The notes under the pieces: generated by a model | What the model saw: only the letters and a program-made list of their open reading frames with translations | Databases searched by the model: none | What the model was told of the DNA's origin: nothing | Source of the DNA: Paenibacillus pedocola | Lineage (GTDB): Bacteria; Bacillota; Bacilli; Paenibacillales; Paenibacillaceae | Direction of reading: 5' to 3' | Length of the DNA: 64,000 nucleotides | Assembly: GCF_031599675.1 (NCBI RefSeq) | Contig: NZ_CP134223.1 | Span: 6,182,501 to 6,246,500, forward strand | In this document: positions 42,386 through 51,870 of the stretch, piece after piece | How positions within the stretch are numbered: position 1 is the stretch's first letter | Layout of the letters: every line of letters begins with the position of its first letter | Program-made: the position numbers and the translations under genes

Positions 42386-43351
42386 GTGAAGAAAAGATAT
42401 CATATGACCATAATTGGCGCCTACATTCTAATTGTTCTGATCGGCGTTATCTGGCATGCCGGAGGTGTAAGTGCAGAGGACACGATTAAACTCACTGTCA
42501 ATTCGCATACTAAAAGTACCGCCATTATGAGTAATATGCAGCCGGGAGACAAGAGTGCCTCAGAATATACGGTTATTAACGAAGGGTCAGAGCCGTTTGA
42601 TTACTTTGTAGACTTCGAATTTCTCTCCGGAGACGTGGAATTGTACAATATTCTGCAAATGACGCTGCAAAAAGGGGGAGTAATCCTCTATTCCGGAGTG
42701 ATGAGCCATGCGGAGGGCCGTGTAGCTATAGGATCACTCCCCGGTGGCGGAACGGAAGCGATTCAAATGGATGTAGTATTTCCCGCCGAGGCGGGCAATG
42801 AGTTCCAGGGGAAGAAGGTTGGCGTTGCCTTTAACTTCACTGCCTCCGCTTCACCGCAGCCGTCAACGGAACCTAGCCCTACACCTTCCGCTTCTGCTTC
42901 ACCAGGGCCATCCAATGGAGCCAGTCCGACGCCTTCCAGTTCCGCTTCACCGGAGCCGTCAAGCAGCCCTAGCCCTGCACCGACATATACCTCCATCCCT
43001 GGCGGTTCGCAGCCACCGTCGTCATCGCCTGCTCCGTCAGCAACCTCGGCTGTGACAGCTACACCAGGGACAGATGAAGTTACTTTTACTGATGCACCTG
43101 TTCCACTCGGTGGCGACAATGCTCAAGCAACGCCTTCTCCGGGCTCAGGAAGCATAGCTGCCGGCAGTTCGCCTACTCCGTCTTCTGATCCCGGGGTGAC
43201 GGTGGACGATGACGAGCTCCCGCTCTCCCCACCGGACGGCGCCGATAAACTGCCCGATACGGCAGAACCGTGGTATAACCTGATCTTAATCAGTATGGCG
43301 GTAGCGATCCTCAGCATCATCGTGCTGCGCAGACTGAATTCGAAGAAATAA
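42386..43351 (+). CDS. LPDTA-anchored surface protein, sortase substrate
   Basis: 321 residues from the GTG at 42386 (GGAGG close upstream); an ATG at 42302 would add 28 atypical residues, so the start is uncertain. Signal peptide to about residue 30 (cleaved after GGVSA), then a beta-rich domain (about 31-155; NMQPGDKSASEYTVINEGSE) with a TasA/CalY-like look, then about 120 residues of Pro/Ser/Thr repeats, then the sorting signal LPDTA (about 289-293), a hydrophobic stretch and a basic tail. LPxTA is the type preferred by class D sortases, and such a sortase gene follows 30 bases later. Presumably displayed on the cell wall. Confidence 0.82.
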   Translation: MKKRYHMTIIGAYILIVLIGVIWHAGGVSAEDTIKLTVNSHTKSTAIMSNMQPGDKSASEYTVINEGSEPFDYFVDFEFLSGDVELYNILQMTLQKGGVILYSGVMSHAEGRVAIGSLPGGGTEAIQMDVVFPAEAGNEFQGKKVGVAFNFTASASPQPSTEPSPTPSASASPGPSNGASPTPSSSASPEPSSSPSPAPTYTSIPGGSQPPSSSPAPSATSAVTATPGTDEVTFTDAPVPLGGDNAQATPSPGSGSIAAGSSPTPSSDPGVTVDDDELPLSPPDGADKLPDTAEPWYNLILISMAVAILSIIVLRRLNSKK

Positions 43352-43381
43352 GCCTAAGGGCTGAAGGTCGGAGGAGAGAGT

Positions 43382-44071
43382 ATGAGGATGCGTTCCGGGG
43401 TAGCTTTTGCCGTGAAGCTGATCTTCCTGCTCTCTCTCTGTGTGCTGGTGTATTCTGCCGTGCAAATCTTCAAAGCGCCCGTGGAAGCCCGTCATGCCCT
43501 GGAGGATTGGGCGAAAAAGAGGGAGGAAGCTCCCCGCCTGATCGTCCCGGAAGATGAAACTCCGCTTCCCGCCGGTATGATCAGCCTTCCCGGGCAACCG
43601 GACGATTCCAGCGCCAGCACCGGCACCAGCCAATCCGGTACCACCTATACGGAGGGCGAAGTCATCGGAGAGATCTATTTTCCATCGCTGAACAAAAGAG
43701 TTGCCATCCTCGAAGGAACACAGCGTCCGCAGCTGAAGAGAGGGGCCGGACACTACACGGGAAGCGCAGTAGTGGGCACAAGCGGCAACAGCGTGCTGGC
43801 CGGTCATCGCGATACAGTGTTCCGCGGCCTCGGCAGCCTCAAAGAACATGATCTTATCGAGGTAGAGACGGTAGACGGCAAGTTCGTGTATGAGGTTACA
43901 GGCAGTACGATTGTAGATGGCGAAGAGCGGGGGGCCATTAAAGAGAGCAATACACCTATCCTTACGCTAATCACCTGCTATCCGTTCAGCTATGTCGGCT
44001 CAGCGCCGGAACGCTATTTGCTATCCGCCTCACTGATCCGCCGGGAGCCGCTGCTTCAGGAACAGAATTGA
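43382..44071 (+). CDS. Class D sortase
   Basis: 229 residues from the ATG at 43382 after GGAGGAGAG. An N-terminal membrane anchor (about 10-30) and the sortase core with His142 (AGHRDTVFRGL), Cys199 (LITCYPF) and Arg211 (APERYLLSA), all three catalytic residues present. IYFPSLNKRVAILEGT is typical of class D. It would cleave the LPDTA signal of the protein encoded just upstream and attach it to the cell wall. The two genes form a self-contained substrate-enzyme pair. Confidence 0.92.
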   Translation: MRMRSGVAFAVKLIFLLSLCVLVYSAVQIFKAPVEARHALEDWAKKREEAPRLIVPEDETPLPAGMISLPGQPDDSSASTGTSQSGTTYTEGEVIGEIYFPSLNKRVAILEGTQRPQLKRGAGHYTGSAVVGTSGNSVLAGHRDTVFRGLGSLKEHDLIEVETVDGKFVYEVTGSTIVDGEERGAIKESNTPILTLITCYPFSYVGSAPERYLLSASLIRREPLLQEQN

Positions 44072-44260
44072 GATTTTTCTTAAGCAGCAGGACCTGCAAA
44101 AGATGAGTCCCCGCACAGAACATGCTAATATAGAACTGCGGCAAAAAGAAGCGGCTGTACCGGCCATCAGCCGGACGGCCTGTTTCTGCGGGAAGGTTCT
44201 GGCTTACGGACAGAGAATTCTATACTTACATGTTGTTAGATGAAGAGGAGATGACTTGAA

Positions 44261-45493
44261 TTGAAGGATGAACTGATTAAGCGGTTCGTTTCGTATGCGG
44301 AAATAGATACCCAGTCTGATGAAGAGAGCGATACCTGCCCCTCCACTCCCGGTCAGATGGAGCTGGCCCGCAAGCTGGTTTCTGAACTGCAGGAGCTGGG
44401 TCTTACGGAAGTGACGGTGGACGAGCATGCCTATGTTATGGCTACCCTGCCTGCGAACAGTGACAAGGATGTTCCAACCATCGGTTTCCTGGCCCACCTG
44501 GATACGGCAACCGATTTTACCGGAGCGAATGTGAAGCCGCAAATCATTGAGAACTATGACGGCGGGGATATCGTGCTGAACCCGGAGCTGAATATCGTCC
44601 TGTCAACGGACAGCTTCCCGGAGCTGCCTGAATACAAAGGGCATACGCTGATTACAACCGATGGCACCACACTTCTGGGGGCAGACAACAAAGCCGGAAT
44701 CGCCGAGATCATGACTGCCATGGCCTATCTGCTGGCCCACCCTGAAATCAAACACGGTAAAATCAGAGTCGCCTTTACTCCTGATGAGGAAATCGGACGC
44801 GGACCGCATAAGTTCGATGTTGCCGCCTTCGGCGCCTCTTATGCCTACACTGTAGACGGCGGGCCGCTCGGTGAGCTGGAATACGAGAGCTTCAATGCCG
44901 CTGCCGCCAAAATCAGCTTCAAGGGCGTGAACGTTCACCCCGGAACCGCAAAGGGCAAAATGGTGCACTCCTCGAAAATCGCTATGGCCTTCCATCTAAG
45001 ACTGCCTGCGGGTGAAGCACCTGAATTCACAGACGGCTATGAGGGCTTTTACCATCTGATCTCCATGCAGGGCTCGGCGGAGCACAGCAAGCTGGCTTAT
45101 ATTATCCGTGACTTTGACCGCGCGAACTTCGAGAAGCGCAAGGCGAATATCGCCGCTATCGTCGATGAATTCAAATCTACCTACGGCGATGACAATGTGG
45201 TGCTGGAAATGAATGACCAGTACTATAATATGCGCGAAAAAATCGAGCCGGTCCGCCATATCGTCGACATCGCCCACGAAGCGATGGTGAGCCTCGGCAT
45301 CTCGCCGGTGATCCGCCCGATCCGCGGCGGTACGGATGGTTCACAGCTGTCCTATATGGGGCTGCCAACGCCGAACATTTTTACCGGGGGAGAGAACTTC
45401 CACGGCAAGTTTGAATACGCCTCAGTCGATGTGATGCTGAAGGCCGTAAACGTAATTGTAGAAATCGCTAGACTGTTTGAGCAAAAAGCCTAG
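44261..45493 (+). CDS. pepT: PepT, tripeptide aminopeptidase
   Basis: 410 residues from a TTG at 44261 (AGGAG 10 bases upstream). M20 metallopeptidase: metal ligands in GFLAHLDTATDF, LLGADNKAGIAE and TPDEEIGRGPHKF; dimerisation domain at about 205-310; IRGGTDGSQLSYMGLP near the C-terminus. It removes N-terminal residues from tripeptides in the cytoplasm. Monocistronic, with a strong terminator. Confidence 0.95.
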   Translation: MKDELIKRFVSYAEIDTQSDEESDTCPSTPGQMELARKLVSELQELGLTEVTVDEHAYVMATLPANSDKDVPTIGFLAHLDTATDFTGANVKPQIIENYDGGDIVLNPELNIVLSTDSFPELPEYKGHTLITTDGTTLLGADNKAGIAEIMTAMAYLLAHPEIKHGKIRVAFTPDEEIGRGPHKFDVAAFGASYAYTVDGGPLGELEYESFNAAAAKISFKGVNVHPGTAKGKMVHSSKIAMAFHLRLPAGEAPEFTDGYEGFYHLISMQGSAEHSKLAYIIRDFDRANFEKRKANIAAIVDEFKSTYGDDNVVLEMNDQYYNMREKIEPVRHIVDIAHEAMVSLGISPVIRPIRGGTDGSQLSYMGLPTPNIFTGGENFHGKFEYASVDVMLKAVNVIVEIARLFEQKA

Positions 45494-45543
45494 CTGCACG
45501 CTTCTCACCGCAGCAGAAGAGGCACAATCTGCAGCGAATACGA

Positions 45544-45591
45544 AAACCCCCTCTATACTCCCGCCGCTTCGCGGAAGTATAGAGGGGGTTT
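45544..45591 (+). terminator. Intrinsic terminator of pepT
   Basis: Perfect 16-base arms: AAACCCCCTCTATACT (45544-45559) and AGTATAGAGGGGGTTT (45576-45591). Confidence 0.88.
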
Positions 45592-45652
45592 GTTTGTATA
45601 TTCTGAAACGGACTGAGGGAGACCTTATATCCGCCTGAAGCTGCATTCCGGA

Positions 45653-45743
45653 AAGCTAACGGACCCAAATGCACTTATTGACGGCGATTGGCCCGAAATC
45701 GGGCTGCCGGAACGGCCATAGCTGAACTATAGTCCGTTAGCTT
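45653..45743. repeat. Inverted repeat with nested hairpins downstream of the OYE gene
   Basis: Outer arms AAGCTAACGGAC (45653-45664) and GTCCGTTAGCTT (45732-45743) are perfect 12-mers. Inside lie GGCCCGA/TCGGGC and CTATAG-type stems. The right arm reaches the OYE stop codon. There is no T-run, so it is not a standard terminator. Confidence 0.7.
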
Positions 45744-46878
45744 AAGCCTTAACCGGCAGCCAGCCCGGTGCGTTTGTGATGGCGCCCCAGAGCGGATCAG
45801 GGATCACAAGCTCGCCTTGCGCTGCAAGATCCAGTTCCGTCTTAATCTCACCGGTGCGGCCTTCTGCTACCTTCTGCACCCAGTCCGGTTCGATCAGCAG
45901 CGGGCGGCCCAGAGCCACCAGATCAATGCCGGTGTCCAGACTCTTCAGTGCATCTTCCGCCGTATACAGTGAACCGACGCCGATGACCGGTACGGCACCG
46001 CCGGCACGGTCAACAATCTGTTCAATTCTCGGCCGGCCGTCTTCCGTGCCGCGGCGCGGCAGCGACCACAGCTCCATGAGCGATGCATGCAGATAATCCA
46101 GTCCTTCCCCTTTGAGCGCATCAATCAGCGCAAAGGTCTCAGCCATCGTAATTCCCGGTGTTTCCGGTTCCTCCGGGGAGAAGCGGTAGCCGACCAGAAA
46201 CGGCGAGGAGGCATATTCACTCACGACGCGTTTCACTTCGCGCAGAACGGCGAGCGGGAAGGTCAGGCGCTTCTCGAGGCTTCCGCCCCAGCGGTCTTCG
46301 CGGATATTGGAATGCGGGGAGAAGAACTGCTGAACCAGATATCCGTTTGCTCCATGGATTTCCACACCATCGAAGCCAGCAATAATCGCCCGGCGGGTAG
46401 CCGCCCCGAAATCGGCGATAATGACTTGAATCTCTTCATCGGTCAGCGTACGCGGCACCGGTCCTTGCCCGCCGCCCGGCAGCTCCGATGGAACACTGCT
46501 TGCACTGACAGTCTGGCCATCCGGCAGCAGGTCAGGCGGGCACTGGCGTCCGCCGTGGAAAATCTGCAGCACAGCCTTGGCTCCCTCACCCTTAATAGCA
46601 TCCGCCAGCTCGCGCAGGCTTGGAATCAGCTCATCACTGTCGGCACCGAATTCACCGGGGAAGCCTTTCCCGCTCCGGCTCACATACACACAGGCCGTGA
46701 TGACCATGCCGACGCCTTTGGAGCGGCGGATATAATAATCAATTTCCGGCTTAGAGACCGTGCCATCTTCATTGGAAGAGAAGTTGGTCATCGGGGCCAT
46801 AACCACCCGGTTTTTCAGTGTAATTCCATTTTTGAAGCCGTAGGAGTCCAGCAGCGGACTGTAATTGGATTGCGTCAT
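45742..46878 (-). CDS. Old-yellow-enzyme-type NADH:flavin oxidoreductase
   Basis: 378 residues. FMN-binding TIM barrel with VVMAPMTNFSSNEDG at the N-terminus and the active-site pair in VEIHGANGYLVQQFFSPHSN (HxxN). Reduces activated double bonds of enones, quinones or nitro compounds. GGAGGG precedes the ATG at 46878. It lies 81 bases after an HxlR-type regulator on the same strand, which is a common pairing for electrophile-induced reductases. Confidence 0.9.
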   Translation of the reverse strand: MTQSNYSPLLDSYGFKNGITLKNRVVMAPMTNFSSNEDGTVSKPEIDYYIRRSKGVGMVITACVYVSRSGKGFPGEFGADSDELIPSLRELADAIKGEGAKAVLQIFHGGRQCPPDLLPDGQTVSASSVPSELPGGGQGPVPRTLTDEEIQVIIADFGAATRRAIIAGFDGVEIHGANGYLVQQFFSPHSNIREDRWGGSLEKRLTFPLAVLREVKRVVSEYASSPFLVGYRFSPEEPETPGITMAETFALIDALKGEGLDYLHASLMELWSLPRRGTEDGRPRIEQIVDRAGGAVPVIGVGSLYTAEDALKSLDTGIDLVALGRPLLIEPDWVQKVAEGRTGEIKTELDLAAQGELVIPDPLWGAITNAPGWLPVKA

Positions 46879-46959
46879 GTCTAATTCCCTCCATTATTAT
46901 TATCTATATAGTATGCGGCAGGCACCGTTCAGCAGTGAACACCAAGCAGAGCCCCGCAA

Positions 46960-47331
46960 TTACTCAGCTTCAGCTGCATCCTTCCAGATCACTTTGTTTC
47001 CGTAGTTTTTGCCCCAGTCATACATCATGCGCAGGACAGGCAGCAGGCTCTGCCCGTATTCTGTCAAAGAATATTCTACTCTCGGAGGGACCTCGGCATA
47101 CACCTTCCTCAGCACAAGCTGGTCTTCCTCCAGCTCACGAAGCTGATTGGTCAGCATTTTTTGCGTAATATGGGGAATCAGCTTTTTCAGCTCGCTGAAG
47201 CGTTTGGTTCCTTCAAGGCCCAGATGCCATAGGATAATCAGCTTCCATTTCCCGCCGATAACGGCGAGTGTAAGCTCCTTCTCACAATTGATTTCCTTCA
47301 AATTGATACGGTCCTTAATATCCGTTGCCAA
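46960..47331 (-). CDS. HxlR-family regulator
   Basis: 123 residues if started at the TTG at 47331, which has GGAGG 9 bases upstream and matches the family start (MATDIKDRINLKEINCEKEL); an upstream ATG at 47361 has no site. Winged helix with VIGGKWKLIILWHLGLEGTK and LIPHITQKMLTNQLRELEED. It has a cysteine near the N-terminus (NCEKEL), the redox/aldehyde-sensing position in several HxlR/YodB-type proteins. It may control the OYE gene downstream, hxlA/hxlB upstream, or both. Confidence 0.82.
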   Translation of the reverse strand: MATDIKDRINLKEINCEKELTLAVIGGKWKLIILWHLGLEGTKRFSELKKLIPHITQKMLTNQLRELEEDQLVLRKVYAEVPPRVEYSLTEYGQSLLPVLRMMYDWGKNYGNKVIWKDAAEAE

Positions 47332-47410
47332 GAGATGCGTCCTCCTTTCGTCCTTTACCATCATACTACAAAACACCCGGGCGCCGCACATCCCCAGCAG
47401 GAGCCCGGAC

Positions 47411-47458
47411 CATCACAAAACAGCCTGCCCGGAAACCCGGACAGGCTGTTTTGTGATG
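47411..47458 (-). terminator. Terminator after hxlB
   Basis: 17-base arms CATCACAAAACAGCCTG (47411-47427) and CAGGCTGTTTTGTGATG (47442-47458), with A- and T-runs inside the stem. It starts one base after the hxlB stop. Confidence 0.85.
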
Positions 47459-48013
47459 TTATTCAAGATTAGCATGCTTGCCGAACATCTGGCTGGTTGT
47501 CTGGCCGGTCCATTCCATCAGCTGCAGAATGACCGCATCATAGAACAGCAGCAGTGTCTGTTCGAACAGGGACGCCATGGGCTGGATGGTGGCCCGCTCC
47601 CCGCCGGCCTCCTTGGCAACACCCGGCAGCTTCACCGTGTAATCGGCCAGACTGCCGAGAGTAGACTCCGGCGCTATTGTTACCAAGGCAACCGCAGCGC
47701 CGAGCGCCCGGGCTCTCTCCGCCATGGCGATCAGGCTTTTCGTTTCTCCGGAGCCGGAGCCGAGGACCAGTACGTCTCCGGCCTCAATGCCCGGGGTCAC
47801 GGTTTCACCGACCACATAAGCCGCCCGGCCGGCATGCATCAGCCGCATGGCGAACGCCCGGCCCATCAGCCCGGAGCGGCCTGCGCCAGCCACAAAAATC
47901 TTACCGGAACGCTGCAGCAGCCCGGCGAACGCCTCAGCCCCGCCGGCATCCAGCTGCGCAGCCGAACGCTCCAGCTCCTTCACGATCTCCTGCGCGTAGC
48001 TCACTGTATCCAT
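47459..48013 (-). CDS. hxlB: 6-phospho-3-hexuloisomerase HxlB
   Basis: 184 residues with a SIS fold: FVAGAGRSGLMGRAFAMRLM and LVLGSGSGETKSLI. It converts 3-hexulose-6-phosphate to fructose-6-phosphate, the second step of formaldehyde fixation in the ribulose-monophosphate route. Seven bases separate it from hxlA, and the pair form one unit. In Bacillus this pair detoxifies formaldehyde. Confidence 0.93.
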   Translation of the reverse strand: MDTVSYAQEIVKELERSAAQLDAGGAEAFAGLLQRSGKIFVAGAGRSGLMGRAFAMRLMHAGRAAYVVGETVTPGIEAGDVLVLGSGSGETKSLIAMAERARALGAAVALVTIAPESTLGSLADYTVKLPGVAKEAGGERATIQPMASLFEQTLLLFYDAVILQLMEWTGQTTSQMFGKHANLE

Positions 48014-48020
48014 AGGAGCA

Positions 48021-48653
48021 TTAGGCCTGGCTGACGAGACGCTTCATTTCGGCTGCCGCTGACCTTTGATCGCTTTCACCGGTAATGCCCCCGCCGACGA
48101 TGACAAGATCTGGACCGGCTGCAATAACTTCCGGCAGTGTGCTCAGCTTGATGCCGCCGGCAATCGCCGTCTTGGCCTGTTTGACGACACCCTTGATCGC
48201 CTGCAAATCAGCAAAGGAGTTTTTGCCCTCAGCCTGATGGTCATAACCGGAGTGAACGCAGACATAATCTACACCAAGTGCGTCTACCTCAGCAGCCCGG
48301 CCGGCAACATCCTTCACGTTGATCAGGTCGACCAGAATCGCACGTCCGCTTTTTTTCGCTTCCTCAACAGCACCTTTAATAGTCGAGTCATCAGACACAC
48401 CAAGTACAGTCACGATATCCGCTCCCGCTTCAGCCGCCTTCATGACTTCATACCCGCCTGCATCCATGATTTTCAGATCCGCAAGCACAGTCAGTGCGGG
48501 AAAAGCGTCCTTAATCGCTCTAACTGCATGCAATCCCTCATTAATGACAATCGGCGTGCCGATTTCCACCACATCAATAAATTCTGCCACCTCCGAGACG
48601 ATTTCCTTAGCTCCGGCGATATCGACAAGATCGAGCGCTAACTGCAATTTCAT
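48021..48653 (-). CDS. hxlA: 3-hexulose-6-phosphate synthase HxlA
   Basis: 210 residues from the ATG at 48653 (AAAAGGAG upstream). An orotidine-decarboxylase-like barrel: LALDLVDIAGAKEI, the catalytic DLKIMDAGGYE (DxKxxD) and VDYVCVHSGYDHQ. It condenses formaldehyde with ribulose-5-phosphate. First gene of the hxlAB pair; the HxlR-family gene lies downstream rather than divergent as in B. subtilis. Confidence 0.94.
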   Translation of the reverse strand: MKLQLALDLVDIAGAKEIVSEVAEFIDVVEIGTPIVINEGLHAVRAIKDAFPALTVLADLKIMDAGGYEVMKAAEAGADIVTVLGVSDDSTIKGAVEEAKKSGRAILVDLINVKDVAGRAAEVDALGVDYVCVHSGYDHQAEGKNSFADLQAIKGVVKQAKTAIAGGIKLSTLPEVIAAGPDLVIVGGGITGESDQRSAAAEMKRLVSQA

Positions 48654-48927
48654 ATATAAATGCTCCTTTTCAATATATTTTTGTAAGTGCTGCACTAAGT
48701 GTAAGTTCAAGCATTCCAAAAAGGAAGTAGGCACTTTCCCGTATTGTAGTTACCCGGAGGATACTATTGGACTCTATATGGCTCTGAACAGTGGCAGCTC
48801 TGAAAGAAAAACGTATAAAATTTTCATTATTTTCGTAAAAATACTGCAATTTCATAAAAGCTGTGCTAACATACACTGGATTCGCAATAAAGATTAATGA
48901 CCAGCAATCATTTAAAGAGGTGCATAG

Positions 48928-50315
48928 ATGAAAGAAACGAAAGCGCAAGAGTTCAATCTGATGAAGCTCACCTGGCCGATATTCCTGGAATTATTCCTGT
49001 TCATGCTGATGGGCAGCGTGGATACATTCATGATCAGCTCGGTATCAGACGATGCCGTATCCGGTGTCGGGGCGGCGAATCAGATTATTGCCATGGCTAT
49101 ACTGGTACTCAGTGTAATCGGCAATGGCGCAGCTATCGTCGTCTCCCAATATCTTGGCTCGAGGAAGCCCCAGGAGGCGGCCAATGTGACCGGCAATGCC
49201 ATCACGCTGAATCTGGCCGTAGGTATTATCCTCAGCACAATACTGCTGCTGTTCGGCGGTAATCTGCTGACCGCCCTGAATGTAACAGGTGATATCTCGT
49301 GCATGCCAAAGTGTATATGAATATCGTCGGAGGCGCGATCTTCCTGCAGGCGCTGCTTAATGCCCTGGCGACTACCATCCGCACACACGGCTTCACCAAG
49401 CAGACGATGATGGTCTCCCTGCTGATGAATGTGATCCATGTGGTCGGCAACTACCTCCTCATCTTCGGACATTTTGGCTTGCCTGCACTCGGTGTGCAAG
49501 GAGCTGCAATTTCTACAGTAACAAGCCGGCTGATCTGCCTGGTGCTATTCTTCCTGCTGCTCTACCGGATTATGGACGTAAAGGTCAAATGGGCTTATTA
49601 CATCCGCCTGTCCAAAAAGTATGTGCTGCAAATTCTCAAAATCGGTATTCCGTCCGCTTTTGAATCGATTACCTACCAGTCGTGCCAGCTTGTATTTACT
49701 CTATACATTACTTACCTTGGTGCTGAAGCCATGGCCACCCGCCAATATGCCCTGAATATCTCCAGCTATATTTTCCTGTTCAGCGTGGCGGTGTCGATGG
49801 GAACTTCCATTATTGTCGGCCATCTTGTCGGTGCCAAACGGCCGCAGGAAGCCTATTCGCGGGTATTTACGAGTGTGAAGTGGGCACTGCTTGTCACCAT
49901 AATTATGGATGCTGTTGTCATTCTGTTCCGCGTCCCCCTGTTCGGACTGTTTACCGATAATGAGTCGATTATTATGATGGGTGCGCAGGTGATTCTGCTC
50001 AGCTTCTTCCTGGAAACGGGCCGCACCTGCAATCTCGTGATCATCAACTCCCTGCGGGCCTCGGGCGATGCCAAGTTCCCGGTATACATGGGCCTGATCT
50101 CGATGGTGTGCATGAGCCTGCCGCTCGGTTATGTGCTGGTGTTCCAGCTTCACCTTGGCCTCGCCGGCGTATGGATCGCCACCGCCTTTGACGAATGGGT
50201 GAGGGCTGTTATTATGTATTTCCGCTGGAAAAGCAGAGCCTGGGAGAAGCACGGTCTGATCCAACATGACACCGAGGCGCAGCCTGTGAATTCTTCTGCT
50301 GCCGCAGCACATTAA
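48928..50315 (+). pseudogene. MATE-family efflux gene with a single frameshift
   Basis: The first frame (48928-49320) gives an intact MATE N-terminus (LTWPIFLELFLFMLMGSVDT to LLTALNVTGDI) and then stops. The next frame (49299-50315) continues exactly where a MATE protein should (HAKVYMNIVGGAIFLQALLN) to a normal C-terminus. Inserting one base near 49293-49298 would restore DILVHAKVY and a single protein of about 461 residues with twelve membrane segments. The break is thus one missing base, either a true recent mutation or a sequence error. Family members export drugs or metabolites by Na+/H+ antiport. Good ribosome site (AAAGAGGTG) upstream. Confidence 0.85.
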
Positions 50316-50326
50316 ACTTGTACACC

Positions 50327-50372
50327 AAAAAGCGGTCCGCCAAGGTCTAATGACCTGACGGACCGCTTTTTT
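50327..50372. terminator. Bidirectional terminator
   Basis: AAAAAGCGGTCCG (50327-50339) pairs with CGGACCGCTTTTT (50359-50371), with an inner AGGT/ACCT stem. It serves the MATE gene and the convergent binding-protein gene. Confidence 0.88.
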
Positions 50373-50433
50373 ATTCTATAGCAATTTCCGTAAACACCGT
50401 ATATCTAAGGAACAGGTAACGGGTTGTCCACCT

Positions 50434-51759
50434 TCAAATGCCCTTCTCGGCGGCTTCCTTATGCTTAGTAGCGAATTCTTCGGGGGTCACCGCTTTGGCG
50501 AACAGTGCCTGGATCATGTCCAGATGGACCTGGGCAGCACCCGGCTTCATCTGCACATCAGCGAACAAAGTAATGCTGCTGGCATTATTCAGTTCATTGA
50601 GCAGATCCACGTAGAGCTGGGGCAGATTGCTGTTCGCCGTATCCACCTTAGTTGCCGGTATCACGCCGGCAGTAGTCACGGAATCCTCGCCCCACTTCGA
50701 TACGAAGTATTCCACGAATGCCTTGGCCTCTTCCTTCACCTTGGACGCTTCGGAAATGAACAGCCCGACACCGGGACCGCCAACCCAGCTGTTAATATTA
50801 CCTTTGCCGCCAGCGACAGTCGGGAATTTGAAGAAGCCGACCTTGTCCTTGAACTCCTGCGGAATATCCGGGTTGGTCGTGAAATTCGGCAGCTCCCAGG
50901 TTCCCGTCAGGTACAGGGCCGCCTTTTCGTTTACAAATTCGGACTTGCCTTCATCGTTGGACAAGCCGTTAAAGCCTTTGTTGAAGGCGTCCATATCAAC
51001 CAGCGTCTGCACTTCGGCAGCCGCCTGGATCAGACCCGGATCTTCGAAGGAGCCTGTCCCATTGGTGGCCTTCTTAAGTGTATCGCTGCCGGCAATCCGG
51101 TCAGCCAGATACATGTACCACAGGGATCCTGTCCAGCGGTCCTTGTTCCCCAGCGCAATCGGGGCTATGCCGTTATCGGCCAGTGTTTGTATAACCTGCT
51201 TCAATTGTTCATAGGTGGCCGGAACCTTTAAATTATATTTTGCAAAAATATCCTTGTTGTAGTAAATCGGTGAGATGTTCAGCTCGATGGGCAATGCATA
51301 GGTTTTGCCGCCCACCATGTAAGCTTCCGTCGTACCGGCAACAAATTTATCCTTCAGCCGGTCACCGCTCAGAATATCATCCAGCGGGGCGAACAATCCG
51401 CCTTTGACATAAGGCTCCATGAAGCCCGCCGCCCAAGTAATTCCTACATCCGGAAGCTCGTTGGAAGCAGAGAGCACCTTGAGCTTATTCTTATACTGTT
51501 CATTCTCGAGCACCTCCTGTTTAACGGTAATGTTCGGATGCTCGTTCTCGTATTCATCTATAATCTGCTCTACCAGCTTATTCTGCTGTGCCGAGCTGGC
51601 CGCCGGCCATAAGTGCATCATAGTGATCGTGACTTTTGGTTCAGGAGCTCCATTGACTGTATCCTTACTTCCGTTGTTGCTCTTACCGCCGCAGCCAGCA
51701 AGCACGAGCGCAAGCAGGAGACACCAAATCAGGCCTATAGTCAACTTGTCCCTTGGCAT
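50434..51759 (-). CDS. Orphan sugar-type substrate-binding lipoprotein
   Basis: 441 residues from the ATG at 51759 (GGAGG at 8 bases). Lipobox LVLAGCGGK, then a CUT1-type binding domain (VTITMMHLWPAASSAQQNKL, PDVGITWAAGFMEPYV, YALPIELNISPIYYN, LYLTGTWELPNF). No permease or ATPase gene adjoins it; the gene upstream on the same strand is a YesN-type response regulator with its kinase. It may deliver its ligand to a transporter encoded elsewhere or present it to the kinase. Confidence 0.87.
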   Translation of the reverse strand: MPRDKLTIGLIWCLLLALVLAGCGGKSNNGSKDTVNGAPEPKVTITMMHLWPAASSAQQNKLVEQIIDEYENEHPNITVKQEVLENEQYKNKLKVLSASNELPDVGITWAAGFMEPYVKGGLFAPLDDILSGDRLKDKFVAGTTEAYMVGGKTYALPIELNISPIYYNKDIFAKYNLKVPATYEQLKQVIQTLADNGIAPIALGNKDRWTGSLWYMYLADRIAGSDTLKKATNGTGSFEDPGLIQAAAEVQTLVDMDAFNKGFNGLSNDEGKSEFVNEKAALYLTGTWELPNFTTNPDIPQEFKDKVGFFKFPTVAGGKGNINSWVGGPGVGLFISEASKVKEEAKAFVEYFVSKWGEDSVTTAGVIPATKVDTANSNLPQLYVDLLNELNNASSITLFADVQMKPGAAQVHLDMIQALFAKAVTPEEFATKHKEAAEKGI

Positions 51760-51870
51760 TGCTATAACCTCCATTGTTTTCGGCTGCGCCAACTGTAACC
51801 GTTATCAAGTAAATTCTAGCATTCTGCTTGGAGGCTTATAAGACCAAATATATTGGCAAAACTTCCACTT

